NCBI GenBank assembly: GCA_023846275.1
Contig: CM043875.1
Coordinates: 9,481,958-9,545,957 of the forward strand
Length of the DNA stretch: 64,000 nt
Direction of reading: 5' to 3'
DNA from: Vanilla planifolia
Taxonomy: Eukaryota; Streptophyta; Magnoliopsida; Asparagales; Orchidaceae
Numbering within the stretch: position 1 is the stretch's first letter; each line of letters begins with the position of its first letter. The translations under genes were made by a program, and so were the position numbers. Below the pieces are notes generated by a model. That model had not been told where the DNA came from. It saw only the letters and a list, made by a program, of their open reading frames with translations, and did no database searches. Of the stretch, positions 34,908-47,479 are shown piece by piece.

Positions 34908-35640
34908 CAAGAAAAGAAGAACAAAGATTTGATTTGAGTGTTCCTTAACTATTATTTGAAGAAGAATCATATTATAAAAGTGAGGTAGGACTTCTTTTCT
35001 AGAATCTTAACCAAAATTTTTAAGAAAATGATTATAAGAAAATTGAAAAATAAAAAAGAGACGAGGTACAAGATGAAAGGGAAAAGAAGCATAATACCAT
35101 GAATGCATTGAGCTAAGGTACTATTACCTTAACTTTCCCAAATTAATGGTGGAAAGAGGAAGTAATGAGAACAAGTTTAGAAAGACAAGAAGAAGAAGAA
35201 GGGTGTGGTAGCTACTAGGAGTGATTTGGATTCATCTTCACTATTCTCAAGTGGTGAACAGAGTGAAGAGGAGAAAGTTTTGTTATTTCTTTTAGCCATA
35301 AACATTTTTCCTCAAGTATTGAGCAAAGGGAAGAAGAAGAAGAAGTTGTATACCTCATGGCACATCACCTTGAAGTGAATAAGATAATGTAAGAAACTCT
35401 CCCATAATGAGTTGAAATTTGATGAATGCTTTCAAAATACTTCCAAAGAAACATAAGAGTTTGAAGAATTTAAATTTTGTGAGCATTTAAATGAGAAAAA
35501 TGAGACATTTTCAATAATTAAATAATATTATAGATGAGTTGGCTCAAATAATTAGATTGAATAAAAAATAAAAATTATTTTTAATATTTTAAATATTTTA
35601 ATTCTAATTATAGTACTTTATAACACATGCATAACAATGT
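34908..35640 (+). pseudogene. gag: Copia gag relic, 3' portion (element B)
   Basis: Gag of element B continues here after the A insertion. Readable pieces are KGKRS, a lysine-rich KKKGVVATRSDLDSSS-like stretch near 35190-35240, GEQSEEEKV, and LMAHHLEVNKI near 35355-35390. The last corresponds to the CLMAHEDEVNS block near the C-terminus of Sirevirus gag, also seen in element F at 46510. DECFQNTSKE and further acidic stretches follow. Frames change several times. Pol of B is not found downstream, so B has lost its protease-RT region. Confidence 0.65.
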
Positions 35641-36257
35641 AGCATCTTAGAATAATAAATTTATGCATGTTGAAAATACTTCACTTGCATCATCTCTTGT
35701 TTGCCTATTGCTTAAGAATGGGACATGTCTCCAAGTATTGTAAGATTCTATTGAAGGTAAACTTGAGGTACCATTTTTTGTGTAGGCAGAAAAGGAAATT
35801 GACATTGCACCTAGTAGAGTTGTATTAAGCGATTGTAGGTTAGCCAAAGGCAATCCTTGTTTTAAACTCTTCTAAAATTGTGGGAGAAACTCTTATTTGG
35901 AGGCATGTTGATTATGGAAGAAAGGAAACACTATATTTCTCTTATTTTTTTTAACAAGTGTTGTTTTATTTTCACGTAAAATAAATACTAAAAATGAAAG
36001 AATGTTATTTTTGACCCTTGGTCCTACATTTTGCTTATATTTTCTAACAATTGGAGAACAAAATAATTAAATTTTCTTTTATTGTTTGACAAGAGGGAGA
36101 GAAAGAGAATGAAATAAAAAACTAGATGTATCCCTTAGAAAATTAAATTAAATTTAATTCCATATAGAGAGGGGGAGCATCCACATGATTATATGACTTT
36201 GACTTGTTTTTATTTCAATATTCCTTTAATTATTGTTTATCATAAAAAATGGGAGAT
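35641..36257 (+). other. 3' internal region and polypurine tract of copia B
   Basis: No RT or integrase is readable. Purine-rich AGAGAGGGGGAGCATC (36167) and AAAAAATGGGAGAT (36245-36258) precede the LTR start, as at the 3' end of Sireviruses. A 68-codon open frame on the minus strand at 35647-35853 is antisense to the relic and probably meaningless. Confidence 0.5.
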
Positions 36258-37590
36258 TATTAAATTAATAGCCCATATTTGACTAATGTGATAACAATAA
36301 AACCATTATCTTATTATTAGTGTGCTTGCTTTAAGTGTTTCTAATAATTCATCCCAAGATTTAAAACTTTAGTTAATTCAAGAGCTTGGTCATAACTTAA
36401 AGGTTGCAATATTGATGTTCAATGAGAATGCAACTAGCACTAACCCTAAATCTTGAGCGACCTTTGAGAAGGCCATTTTAGAGGCTTTTTATTTGTTTTA
36501 AAATATAAAACCTATAAAAATATTCTTGAAGAACTAAAGACATTTGGTCAGATTTTGAGTGTCTAAGCAAATAGTTTTTCAAACTTCCTTTCCACATAAC
36601 AAGTAATAGTTAATGTAGATTAAGACATTCACATAGTTTCTCTCTCTTTCTCTCTCTCTCTCTCTCTTTATATATATATGTATGCATTATTAAAGATTGA
36701 AAATTAAAAGTGCAATGGTTTGATTGTAGGTTGTAATCAGTTTATTTTATGTGCAATAGCTAGTCTAACAAACTTTTTGCAAATTTCTAAAATATTCGTT
36801 AAAGAGCTATTAGGAGCCTTCCTAAATTTCTATAAACAGGTCTTTAGACTTTAAGAAAGGGAAACTGAATATTTGCATATGACTTAGAAAGAATAGCAAT
36901 AGAAGCTTCTATCTTTATTCAAGAAATAGGAATAGAAATGAAGTCTATAACAATTAAAGACCTTTCTAATCTTTCTCAACTAATTTTGAAGTTCATAATC
37001 TCTTATGCTTAGTTAGAAATCATTTATAAGTTGTTTTATAGTATTTTTAGTGTGCTTCTTGATTTATTTTGGGTTGTAGGACTCTTTATTTGAGAGCTTT
37101 CATTGTATATTTTTGTCCCTTTTTTGGGACTTCTGTTTTATTGCTTTTACATGGTCTTCTAGAACTTATAAGCTAAGTAATTTTTAGGAATTTCAGCATG
37201 GTGATTTTTAGGCTCCTTTTGTTTGATATTGTGGAGTCTCTTAGCCCAGTGCTTTATAAGGTATTTTTCTTAGATTGTAAGGCCCATTGTCCTAATGTTT
37301 GTAGGGCTTTTTGCCTTGGTGTGGGGATTTTACCATCCACTTTTATGAAAGGTGTTTTAGCATTTTTTCTTAGACTATGTACTTTCTTTATTGCATTCTT
37401 ACACAAAGTCTTTTAGAAATATGACAAGAGAAGGTAAAGAAAGTTTACAAGGGCAATTAAGACACTCAAACAACTTCCATTGTTTTTACTCGTGTTTATT
37501 TGAGACTAAAAGTTTCATATTTTACCTCCACCCTATATGGACATCAAACTATTATTCTACAAAGAAATATTGAAGAAGCTAAAACAACAC
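36258..37590 (+). mobile_element. B: 3' LTR of the copia element
   Basis: It begins TATTAAATTAATAGCCCAT with GATAACAATAAAACCATTATC, the diverged form of the 5' LTR start at 20034. The AAGAGCTTGGTCATAACTTAAAGGTT phrase confirms the pairing. The 3' limit is approximate. The section at 37020-37580 is less AT-rich and has two small open frames (37198-37416 and 37391-37573) without recognisable features. It may be LTR or an unrelated remnant. Confidence 0.5.
36638..36680. repeat. (TC)n-(TA)n microsatellite
   Basis: A TC dinucleotide run of about 30 bases, broken by two extra T, runs directly into a short TA run. It sits inside the B 3' LTR and is absent from the remaining part of the 5' LTR. Confidence 0.9.
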
Positions 37591-40500
37591 TTTTTTACTA
37601 TTAAGTTGCATAATAATCACTATAGCCAATGCATAAACAATTGACACATTATAGAAATAATTAAAATGATGTTAGTAATCGTTATTAGAAAGAATGAATG
37701 AAGACTGAGTAAAAGCCACTTTATGGAAGGTTTGTAAAGATTTGGATTGTCATAGTAAAGCTTCACTTATTTAATGCTGAAACTGAAATCCAAGATTGCT
37801 ATGTTTTTTGTTAGATTCTTGTCTTTAGGTTTATTAGGATATTTATAGTCATAAAATATTTAGAAGGTGGATTAAGGTAAGTCAAATCATTAGACAATGG
37901 CAATTTTTTATTTCTAATGAGATAAACTAGCCATTATATGATCACTTCCATACATTCTATATGTTCGATAAGAATGTACTATATATTGCTCACAAATAGT
38001 TATATGTATTATATCATAAATAATAATATATCATGTGCAACTCTCAGGTTAAGATTCAACAAAGATATGTTTACATAGAGAAACTAAATCTATCATATGT
38101 TAATAAATAATATCCCATTTAAATTTCTTGAGTTAAGGTTCAACAAAGTTTTTTTTACATAAAGAAAAAAACTATCATAAATTAATATATAACATATCAT
38201 ATGAAAGTATTAGGCTAAGGTTTAGAAACAATATGCTAACATTAAAAAAAAGAAATATAGTATTTATTAATAGATGTGATACAATAATAAAATTTTAGGT
38301 TATATATCAATCTCTTAATGGACTAACTATTCACTACATACTATCCCTTTTGAATAGATGTACAATATATTAATACTAATGTACACTACATTAAGCTTTG
38401 GCTTTTTAAAATTTTTTTAGAATCATAATACTATTAGGAATGTACTAAATCAAATGAACTAAATGTATTATATGCAAGCTATATCACACCATACATAAGT
38501 CATGGACTTTTTAAATTTAACATATTAAAGCAAAACATATCTTATATTGGCAAGTGACGTATTATATGATAATTATATTTTGTCATGACTTTGAAAAGCA
38601 TATTTTCTTGGAGTTTTCTACTTTACTAAGTATTGAATGGTGAGAGTATATCTACAAAATCATGTACATTTTAAGAAAGTACACGATTAATGATGCATGG
38701 CTTAAAAAAATGAGGGTGAATTATTGAGCATAAAAATAGATATTTCTTAAAAAATATTTAAAGATAATATTTTCAAGTAATTTTTAACAAACACAAGAAA
38801 GTTTCTAAAATTAATTTTTTAAAAATTTTATTTTTATTTAAAAAGATGTTAATTTTTTTTAATAAAAAATTTTATAAAAAAATGTGAAATAAAAGAATAA
38901 AAAAAGTTTAAAATATATACTAATGAGTTTTAGGTAGTTTGACTTCAAATCATGCTAATGTCTACCCTTGAAAAAAGCTAAGCAAAAATAAAACATAACC
39001 AATGTAAGTTTTTTACTAAAAAATAGATAGGCTAAACCCTCACAATAATAAAACAAAAAGTCAAACTATAATGAATCAAATTAGTATAAAAAAATAATTT
39101 GATCATGCAAAATAAAATTTAATTTCAATGAATATCCTATGCTTGATGAAATTCTTATTAAAGTATAAGTATTTTAATTGAATTAATTAAGATTAAAGAA
39201 AATTAAGAACATAACTGATTTGAGAAGAGAGTAGAATTTGGAGTTTAATGACTTAAGAACATCACAAATGAAAGTGACAATAAGAATGGGCTACTTACAG
39301 CTTGAATGACAATTTTTTTCAATTTGAACGAGATTTCATCAAAAAATCATCAATCAATTATGTTAAAAAAATCTCCTATTTGTAAACCTTTTTCAATGGC
39401 TAAAAGCAATTCCTAAAAAGAACATTCAGTCATTACTACTTTAATCGAAGATGACATAATCATACATTTTTAATTAGAAAATTATTATTTAAATAAAAAA
39501 TTTAGTAGCTCGTAATGACGGTTAAAATAGTTGTTACTTAGAGAGTCATAGGATTAGAGAACCTCTTAACTTTTGATCATGAAATCTATGATATTGGATG
39601 ATTCATATTACATGATTAGATTGCAAAAAATTCTACAATTCTAAGGATAGAGATGTGAATAAAGTGATTTTAGTGTTATATGGCATAAATGAACAAAATT
39701 AATTTTTTTAAGACTTTCCTTGAGCCTTAGATTTAGGCTTTTGTAGTTGGATTCCCCATGATTCCCTTAGGAGGGGATTATCCATGCTATTAGCATATAG
39801 TCTTTAATAAATGTAGGATTTAAGAGTCATGCCCTGATTTTTTATAGTTATATGCTAGTTCAAGAGTGGTTCCTTGACCAGATTTCAATAATAAATGAGT
39901 TTAGGAATAATATCTTGACTCAACACTTGTAGTTTAACTCTAAGCTATAGTTTATTCTAAGTAGAATAAGGTTTTTATATTTTAGTTTTAATTATTACGA
40001 ATATTATTATTATTATTTATTAATTAATTATTATTACTATAATGTACTTCTTACAAAAGTTATTAAAACAATATTTTTAAAGATATGATCAAAGATAAAA
40101 TAATTTTTAATGTAGTCAAGGTAAGATAGATCAACGTTTTAGTAATATAATATTTCTTTAAAATGATTAATTTAAATAAATATTAATTTTTGTACCTTTT
40201 TAGAATGATTTCAATCAAGCTTAACATTCTAATAAAAATAAAAATGAAATATATAAAATTAAACTAAAAAATTAATCACGTTGTAGTTTGACACTCCAAT
40301 TAAGTCGATCTTAATGGATCTAATATTTGCTCCTCTTCACCTTTAATTTCTCTCATAAAGATGAGTATTATCTATCTAAAATTTGAAAGTTTACTCAAAC
40401 AAATTATTAGAAATACTTAGAATTTATTATCATTAAATAAAATACTATTGTTAAATGTCAGCAACACAATAATTATAAGATAATTCCATATAATTTGTAA

Positions 40501-40789
40501 GATGACTTATTAAAAACTCAAGATCCTATGACCACATGTAAAATATTATAGGTTTTGATATTTAAATCATTCAAGTAAAATAAAATATGATTAAGATAAT
40601 TCATGATTTTAATCAATCATTAGTACACCATTCTTAATAACTTCCCATGGTGAAGAATAATGCTAAAACATCTTTCTTAACTATGACCCTCTAATATGTA
40701 AGATAAAAAACTAAAGAAAAACATTAACAAATTATAATATATGGTTTTGTTATCAACAAAATCCACTACATAAATCTATGGGGTTAAAA
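37591..40789 (-). mobile_element. C-type copia LTR, second copy, split by X1
   Basis: It starts on the minus strand at about 40789 with TTTTAACCCCATAGATTT, then TTTTGTTGATAACAAAACCATAT, as in the C LTR at 17228. The lower part (37591-38690) aligns with 7480-8076 and 16400-16870. Alignment with 16840-16980 shows a jump from 38690 to about 40470, where another LTR has been inserted. No internal domain is recognised on either side, so this copy is a solo or truncated LTR. Confidence 0.6.
38691..40468 (-). mobile_element. X1: copia LTR of X family, minus, inserted in a C-type LTR
   Basis: It is homologous to 53898-55805 along its length: TTAAAAAATATTTAAAGATAAT, a GATAGGCTAAACCCTCA block, and the AGTTTGACACTCCAA...CTCTCATAAAGATGAGTATT block near 40285-40370. 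On the minus strand it opens TGTGTTGCTGACATT and ends CCATGCATCA. The flanks ATTAA and ATAAT may be a decayed target duplication. About 1.8 kb, without internal domain. Confidence 0.65.
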
Positions 40790-43700
40790 TTATATATTGC
40801 TTCATAAGCAAGTGCTATTATGAACAAAGTTAAGTATAATAAATGTTTTTCCACAAAAATTAATCAAAGTGATGACACCTACTTTGATTATTCCATAAGC
40901 GTAAGTGTTAGTTAAGGCAATAGAAATATAATTTACATGTTAAATCCTAATTTCTATTAAATGCTACTAGTACTACATACTTCTACACATGTTTACTTTA
41001 GATGATAAAGATTATTTCTTTAAGCATGTTGTTCTAATTATCTTAATCCATGCATCATAAGATTGGCATTATGAATATATGAAAATGATTAATGTGTTTA
41101 GTATAAGATGAAATTAGGAAAATGAAACAAATTGGCATTATGGCAAGGGAAAAAAGATATTATGATATGATAAAGAGATGAACTAATTCCAACTAATAGG
41201 TGGTGTCTTATAATACTTTTGTGTTATGACTGGAATAATGGTATGATGTACAACAATTTTGGACTTATTTTATAACTTTGCATAAAATAAGGTGTGAAAG
41301 AAAAAGATGTAGGGAAAATAATATGTAATTCAAAAGATATGATATGATATATTATAAATTACGACATAAAATGTGAATCTAAATAGCATGATGTGGTTCA
41401 ATGACTAAACAAGGGAGAAGCTAATGGGCCTATAACTTAAACACTGATGAGAGAAGCATTATTGCTAGATGGTTCCTTATGGGAAGGGGTGAACAAATAT
41501 TATACAAGGTTTATCTTCTACTCAATGGCTTTTTAGTGAATGGGTATGGGGATGATTTGTTCCACATCGAAAAATGAGAAAATGAATTCTAATATTATTT
41601 CTTGGCTATGAAGGCATTAAGATATGTCCATAATAAATGATAATAATAGTCTTACTTAGTATGAGATGACCAAGGAATGATGTTACCTTGACATTTATGC
41701 ATATATAAAATTGAAAGATAATAAAGGAAGAACAAAAATGGAATAATGTTCATCATTGCATCACATAACATATGCATATGATATTCCATTTAAATTGCTC
41801 AACTTTTTTCAATTTTATCTTATAAGATGATCATAATTCAATTTCTCTATTCCTCTTATCTGGTATGGATAATGCTAGAATTTAGATAAACATTATTCTT
41901 GTTGATGAAATAAAGCTTAGCTAATATGATTGTCTTTTTTGCATGGTTAGCATTGACATAGTTATTGTGTCTGCAGTAAACTTTCTCCTCCCATTATTAA
42001 CCATTTTTAGATTCACATGGTAGAGATAACAATAGACATTATGGTAATGAGTAAAGAGTGTAAAAAAATAAATGAATAAGCATTAACATACATTTACAAA
42101 TTGTTTCCTCATTTGTAAATAAAATTGATGGTTTATTTATCCTTTCATGCTTAGTGATAATAGATAATAATAAGAAACAAACACTATTGAAAAAAAATCG
42201 TGATGGCCATAGTGATGGTGTTTGAGCAATCAAAATTATAAGAAAGTAAAAGTAATAGTGTTATAATATTATGATATAGAAGTTGAATTGATAAATGATA
42301 TATTTATGTGTTGAAATGTCGTAGAGATTGTACTCACAAGCAACTACATTATTATATATTTTATTTCATATATTGTATGACTGATTTATAATAAGTCATA
42401 GACAAAAAAGTTAAAGGTGAGATATTATTGAAAAAAATTGACCTCTAAATAAAGAAGCTGAAAGGTACTATCATTGACTAAATCAATTGAGACAAACTTT
42501 GTTAACATCATAAGGATCTTTATTTGTAATTAGTATTTTGAAATTTCAAATTATTATTATTATTTTCATTTAAATTGAGGATCATTTTAACTAACTAGCA
42601 TGTGGAAAAAAATTGTTTTGATCTTGCATAAACAAAGCCATCCATGATGAAACTTTTCAATAGTGATCAGACTAAAATGAATCATTACTCACAAAATTAC
42701 ATAGATAGGCAATTTGTGGATTAATTAATTGTACTTTTTGTTGGATTTGGAAGTCATGTTATGGATTCATTGGCTAATAACTCATTAATCAAAGATTGAT
42801 TTATGGGAAAAGAAGGTGATCATATGAATCTTTTGTGAATTGGCATTGGTATACTTTAGAAATGATAAGAATATTCTCTAATTTCCATGAAAGTTGAGAA
42901 GTTGATTACAAAAAGGATGTGGGAAAATTTCTTAACTTGCTTTGAGAATATGCTTGGAATCATTAACATTATAAAATATAATGATAGAATGAGAATATTT
43001 AGGTGCATTCTTGAACAAGTTTCTTCGATTACCCTAGATCAAAAGATTAAATCTTTAATTGATATTGTTCTAAGAATGAAACCAATATTTAAGAGAAAAC
43101 ATAGAATGGAATTAATTGAACTCTTGGAGAAAAAATTAAAAATTGCTTGAATTATTGAAATAGATTTCAATAATTTTAGCATCCTCTAATATTACTTTTA
43201 ACATTCCAAAAGGTTGGGTTGTGTATTATCTTGTAAATAAGTTAAAAGTCATTTAAGGAGCATATAATATCCATTTTCGAATTTATAAAGTTAATATTTA
43301 TTAATTGTGTTATGAAAAAAATAGTATTAATATTTAATGGAGTACCTTAACAAGTGTGCTTATTTACAAAAAGATGTCAAAATTTTAGATTAATATCATC
43401 AGATAGAATGCTTTGAGAGGAAATCATTTGTGTTTGGTTAATAAGTTTTGAAAATCTAAATATTTAGTTATGAATTTTTGAAATAAAGCACTTATAGATC
43501 ATTTATAAAATTATGAGTGATAAAATAGTTATTTTTCAAATATTGCATCCTCTACAAAAGATTATCTATAAGATAAGTTAAACAAGGAAGAGGGAAGTGA
43601 GTTTGTTTAGATAGTTAAGATTAAGTACATAAAAAGGAAAATAGAAAGAAGACGAAGAGAAATAGAGGAAAGAAACACATAAAAGAGGCACGAAACTAGT

Positions 43701-44399
43701 TACTAAAGGGAGAAAAAAAGAAAATAAAGCTATTATCAACTATAAAGTAAGAACAAGGTAATATGAAGGAGATTGATGGTAGTTGATGGAATCAAGAAGT
43801 AAAAGAAGAATAAGGGGCTATTGTAAGTGAAATAAGGAGTAAAGCTATAGAGTATTGTTGGAATAAAAGGAAACTAAGAAGAAAAGGAAATTAGAAAAAG
43901 CATTTTCTCACTAGAATTAGGTAATAAATCTTCTAATGTAATGTAAGCACAATAGCATTAGTTTATCATTGACTTGCATTTGTTTAGTATTAAGCTATGG
44001 TATGTCATATGAAATTTAATTAATTTATTTTCTATTTACATTAATTGAATGTTTATAAAGTAGTTGATTATTATTAGTTCCTAATTTGGTGTGAATGTTA
44101 TTTGATTCACACAAATGTGATTATGAGGATAATAATGAAATTTGTAATATAATTAGCAAGGAATGAAAATAGATTTGTGAAAATATTATAATAATATCAT
44201 GTGATACTTAGTATAAGAAATACAAAAGGCATAATATATGGACTTAATTTTTCCCAAGACATTATTCTATAACTCATCTACTATTATTTGAGATTTTGAC
44301 CTTAGCATTTTATGTAAGATGACATAAATTGTTTTTATTTGATGCTTTGATTTGGGATGGTGCAGCATATGATATAACCTTCTAGAGTTTACCAATAAT
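40790..44399. other. Unrecognised AT-rich region, 3.6 kb
   Basis: No domain, LTR pair or RNA gene was found. The longest open frame (plus 42887-43150, 87 codons, mildly helical and lysine-rich) resembles no family. Given the AT-rich composition, several frames this long are expected by chance. Near 41559-41575 the sequence TGTTCCACATCGAAAAATGAG recalls the opening of some short plant LTR/TRIM elements (TGTCCCACATCGG...), but no matching end was found. Purine-rich sequence occurs at 43620-43910. Confidence 0.4.
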
Positions 44400-45431
44400 A
44401 GTTAAAGCCATGGCCTTATTTATCACTTTGATGATAACAACACCATATGGAAAGGTTTACTAACATTCTTAGAGAAACAAATACCAAAAAAGCTTCATAT
44501 AAATCTAATATCATTTCAAAATAAATATAATCAACCATTGGATTATAAATGATGAGTGTAATAGAAACCCTAATAATTTTATATATTACATTAATTTTTA
44601 TTGTATATGAATGTATCTTTGTTGAATCTAACTAAAGAATATTTTAAGGAACATTAATTTTCATCATACAACTTGAATATAGCATTTTAAATGCATTATC
44701 GTATAGTATAATGGTAGTAAGAACCTATAATGGGTAGTGTACCCTTTTTAAGAAATTAAGTATAGCCATTAAGATAGCCATAATAAACCTTATAAAGGCT
44801 CTGTGTTTGTAAATAAGTAAATAAACCAATAGAGAAGAGGCTAATGTGAGAATATTAAATCAAAAGAATCATTTTCAAAATTCTAATAGTATGTAATAGA
44901 TTTAGCATTTATAGAGTCTTGAAACCCATTCTTATAGCTACTGGCACTCTTAATCTTCTTGCATGTTCTTCAATTACCATTGGTAGCATCCTTTCATTCA
45001 CATATTTAATGTACCACTTATTCTTACATTGGTTATAGGTGACTATTGGACCTAACTTATTTGCAAAAGTATTTGATCTTTCTTATGTTCTTTGTGCTTT
45101 CCCTTATATCTTGGCTTATTTTTTATCTTTATGGATCTCTTTGTTTTTCACCTATCCATCTTTTGACAAAAGGTGGTTAAGTTTAGTAAACCTAGTCTTT
45201 TATGGCTAGAGATGGATGTAGATTTATGTGTTAGTCAAATCACCTAAAAATTGTTTGGGTTCTTTAATAATGAAATGATCACTTAATCCCCTTCAAATCA
45301 AAACAAAAGCTTCTCAAAAAGAATATTTGTGTAGATAACAATACTCTCAAGATTTTAAAACCTATTTTTAAATTTATTTAATTAAAAAGAAGTATAATTT
45401 ATCCTTATTTGTGAGAAGGTAGTATTTATAA
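44400..45431 (+). repeat. F: 5' LTR, about 1.0 kb
   Basis: It opens AGTTAAAGCCATGGCC (a mutated TGTTAAAG) with TTTGATGATAACAACACCATATGG, the characteristic Sirevirus LTR start. Near the 3' end, CATCTTTTGACAAAAGGTGG and AGAGATGGATGTAGATTTATG are the usual landmarks. It ends at the primer-binding site. Blocks near 44540-44600 are shared with 53570-53650 in the remaining 3' LTR. Confidence 0.7.
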
Positions 45432-45432
45432 T

Positions 45433-45450
45433 TAGTATTAGAGTCAAGTT
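45433..45450 (+). other. Primer-binding site of copia F (initiator tRNA-Met)
   Basis: TAGTATTAGAGTCAAGTT differs at a few positions from the Met initiator site TGGTATCAGAGCCAAGTT. It directly follows the LTR. Confidence 0.75.
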
Positions 45451-45479
45451 GAATTGATTAGAAGAAATTTTTAAGATAA

Positions 45480-46930
45480 GATCCACTAGTGACACAAAGT
45501 AATTGAAGGTTTAGCCTCATTAGATGAAGGTACATCTTATCGTCACCCATTACTATTTGTTAAGGAATATGACTTGTATTGTAAGAATAAGATGAAGAGA
45601 AATTCGTTATTAAATGGTTTAAATGTATAGGACTTTGTACATCATCCTTTTAGAATTCCAACTAAAGTTGTAAATTCTTCAAAAAGAACTTTTTGAATTC
45701 AATGTAGAGGAAAAGCATAAAGTTCAATTAAATGCATGTGCTATAAATATTCTACATAATCTTTTGAATGTATAGAGCATAATTGAATTATTAATTTAGA
45801 AATTACATGTAAAATCTAGAGCAAAGTTGATGCGACTTATGAGGGTACCTCTCACATTATGAAAAATAGAATAAAAATGTTTACACATGATTATGAGCTA
45901 TTAAAGGTTTCATTTAATGAAATTATTAAATTATTGCTTACTCATTTCACAAATATTACTAATAGTCTTGCTAGCTTAGGAATGGTATTTTTCCAATAGC
46001 AAAGAAGTGTGTTAGATCATTAGGGTATTACTTAAGGCATATGATTTTCTTATGATAGCTATCAAGGTTTCAAAGGAGTTTTCCAATCTTTCTTTAAATG
46101 TTCTTATAGGAGAGTTGATGATAAATGAAATGGAGATGGCAAAATGTAAGGAGGAGATGATAAAAACAAATGATAGAAGAAGGAAGAAGCCATCACACTA
46201 AAGATAAAGTCGACCTCAAAATCCAACACGTTTAGTGAAGATGAGGTAACACATTTTTAAAGGTTTAACCTATTTACTTAAACACATTTCATGGAAAGAA
46301 GATACAAAGGAATGGAGCTCAAGATGTAAAACTAGATATAAGGAGAAGATTGTATTCCATGACTGTAGATAAGAAGAAAATATCCATCCCAAGGGACTTG
46401 AAATACTTGATAAATACACAAATAATAAGAAGAAAAAGGCAATGAAGGAGGCATTGAGTGATTTAGAGGAATAATCTTCTGGTGATGATTGAAAGAATGA
46501 TGGATAAATCTATCTTATGGCCCATGAAGATGACCTTGAGAATTCTTCTTTGAATGATGAGGTGTGTCTAGCAAATATTGAAGAACTAAAAGTAACAATA
46601 TGTAAAAAATATAAAGAATTGTTAGTAAAATACAAGAAATTAAGAATATAACACACTAATTATCTTGGGTTCTATTGGCATCTTAATAAAACTTATTATT
46701 CATATTTAGTTGAACTGAAAAAGTTTAGAGATGATCTTGCCAGTCTTATTGTTTAGCATTCATTGGTTGTAAATGAATTCAATGACTTTAAGAAGTTACA
46801 CTCACATAGTTGTACCTATCATCATCATCATATAGATTATAAGAGAACTTCATTTGCCAAGTGGTCATGCTTCATTACATCATAATATATTTTGATGAAA
46901 TTATTGCATGAAACCTAAATATACATCTAA
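45480..46930 (+). pseudogene. gag: Copia gag relic (element F)
   Basis: Pieces of Sirevirus gag occur in the right order. At the N-terminus, IEGLASLDEGTSYRHPLLFV and YDLYCKNKMK are at 45495-45600. The middle reads FTHDYELLKVSFNEIIKLL and FTNITNSLASLGMVF (45875-45990), then AIKVSKEFSNLSLNVLIGEL and MINEMEMAKCKEEM (46055-46165). A decayed zinc knuckle (FHDC...HPK) is near 46350-46385. The acidic block IYLMAHEDDLENSS is at 46508-46550, followed by a lysine-rich coiled-coil stretch. Frameshifts and stops separate the pieces. The long gag with an extra C-terminal region is typical of Sireviruses. Confidence 0.8.
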
Positions 46931-47094
46931 ATTCTATAAAATTAAAGTGAATGTTCATTCAATATTTTCAATGTATGTGTGGATAGTAAAGGACAAGTTT
47001 TAATCATCTAATAAGTCTTCTCTTAGTTTTGTTTGATCGAAATGGCCTAGGTCCCCAAAACCCTTAACTTGTTATGTGCAAGCATGACTCCTAA

Positions 47095-47290
47095 ATAATG
47101 TTGAAGTGTATAAGAGGTACTTTGATAATGCATGCTCAAGACACATTACTGGGAATTCATCCTTGTTCACTAGCTTAGGGAATTTTGTGGTGTAGAAGTC
47201 ACTATTGGAGACAACTCCAAGAACAAGGTCATTAGCATAGGAATTGTTGATAATTCCTCTACTTTTATTACTGAGACATTTATCATAAAA
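47095..47290 (+). pseudogene. pol: Copia protease relic (element F)
   Basis: At 47118-47153 the sequence reads YFDNACSRHITG, the plant copia protease signature WYLDSGCSRHMTG. The catalytic D is kept, but the next residues S-G are changed to N-A. SSLFTSL follows, then, after a frameshift, VTIGDNSKNKVISIGIV, matching VTFGDNSKGKIIGxG. The protease would have cut the Gag-Pol polyprotein. The altered active site and the frameshift make it inactive. Confidence 0.85.
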
Positions 47291-47479
47291 GGTTTAAATT
47301 ATAGCTTACTAAGAATAATTAAATCATGTAATTATGTCTTTAAAGTTACTTTTGATACTAAATATTATGTAATTTAAAAAAATAATAAACCATTATTTAT
47401 GTCCTCTTTAGAAATAACACTAAGGTATTGAACTTAAACATTGCTGAAGCTAGTAATATCAAATGTCTTACCTTTCTAG

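Noticed and set aside
37198..37416. 72-codon hydrophobic open frame
   Set aside because: It looks membrane-like in composition, but this follows from T-rich sequence. It lies in or next to the B 3' LTR and has no family match I recognise.
42887..43150. 87-codon open frame, lysine- and leucine-rich, plus strand
   Set aside because: No recognisable motif, signal or context. From a rough stop frequency of about 8% per codon, several such frames are expected in 64 kb over six frames. Kept only as a mention in the unresolved region.
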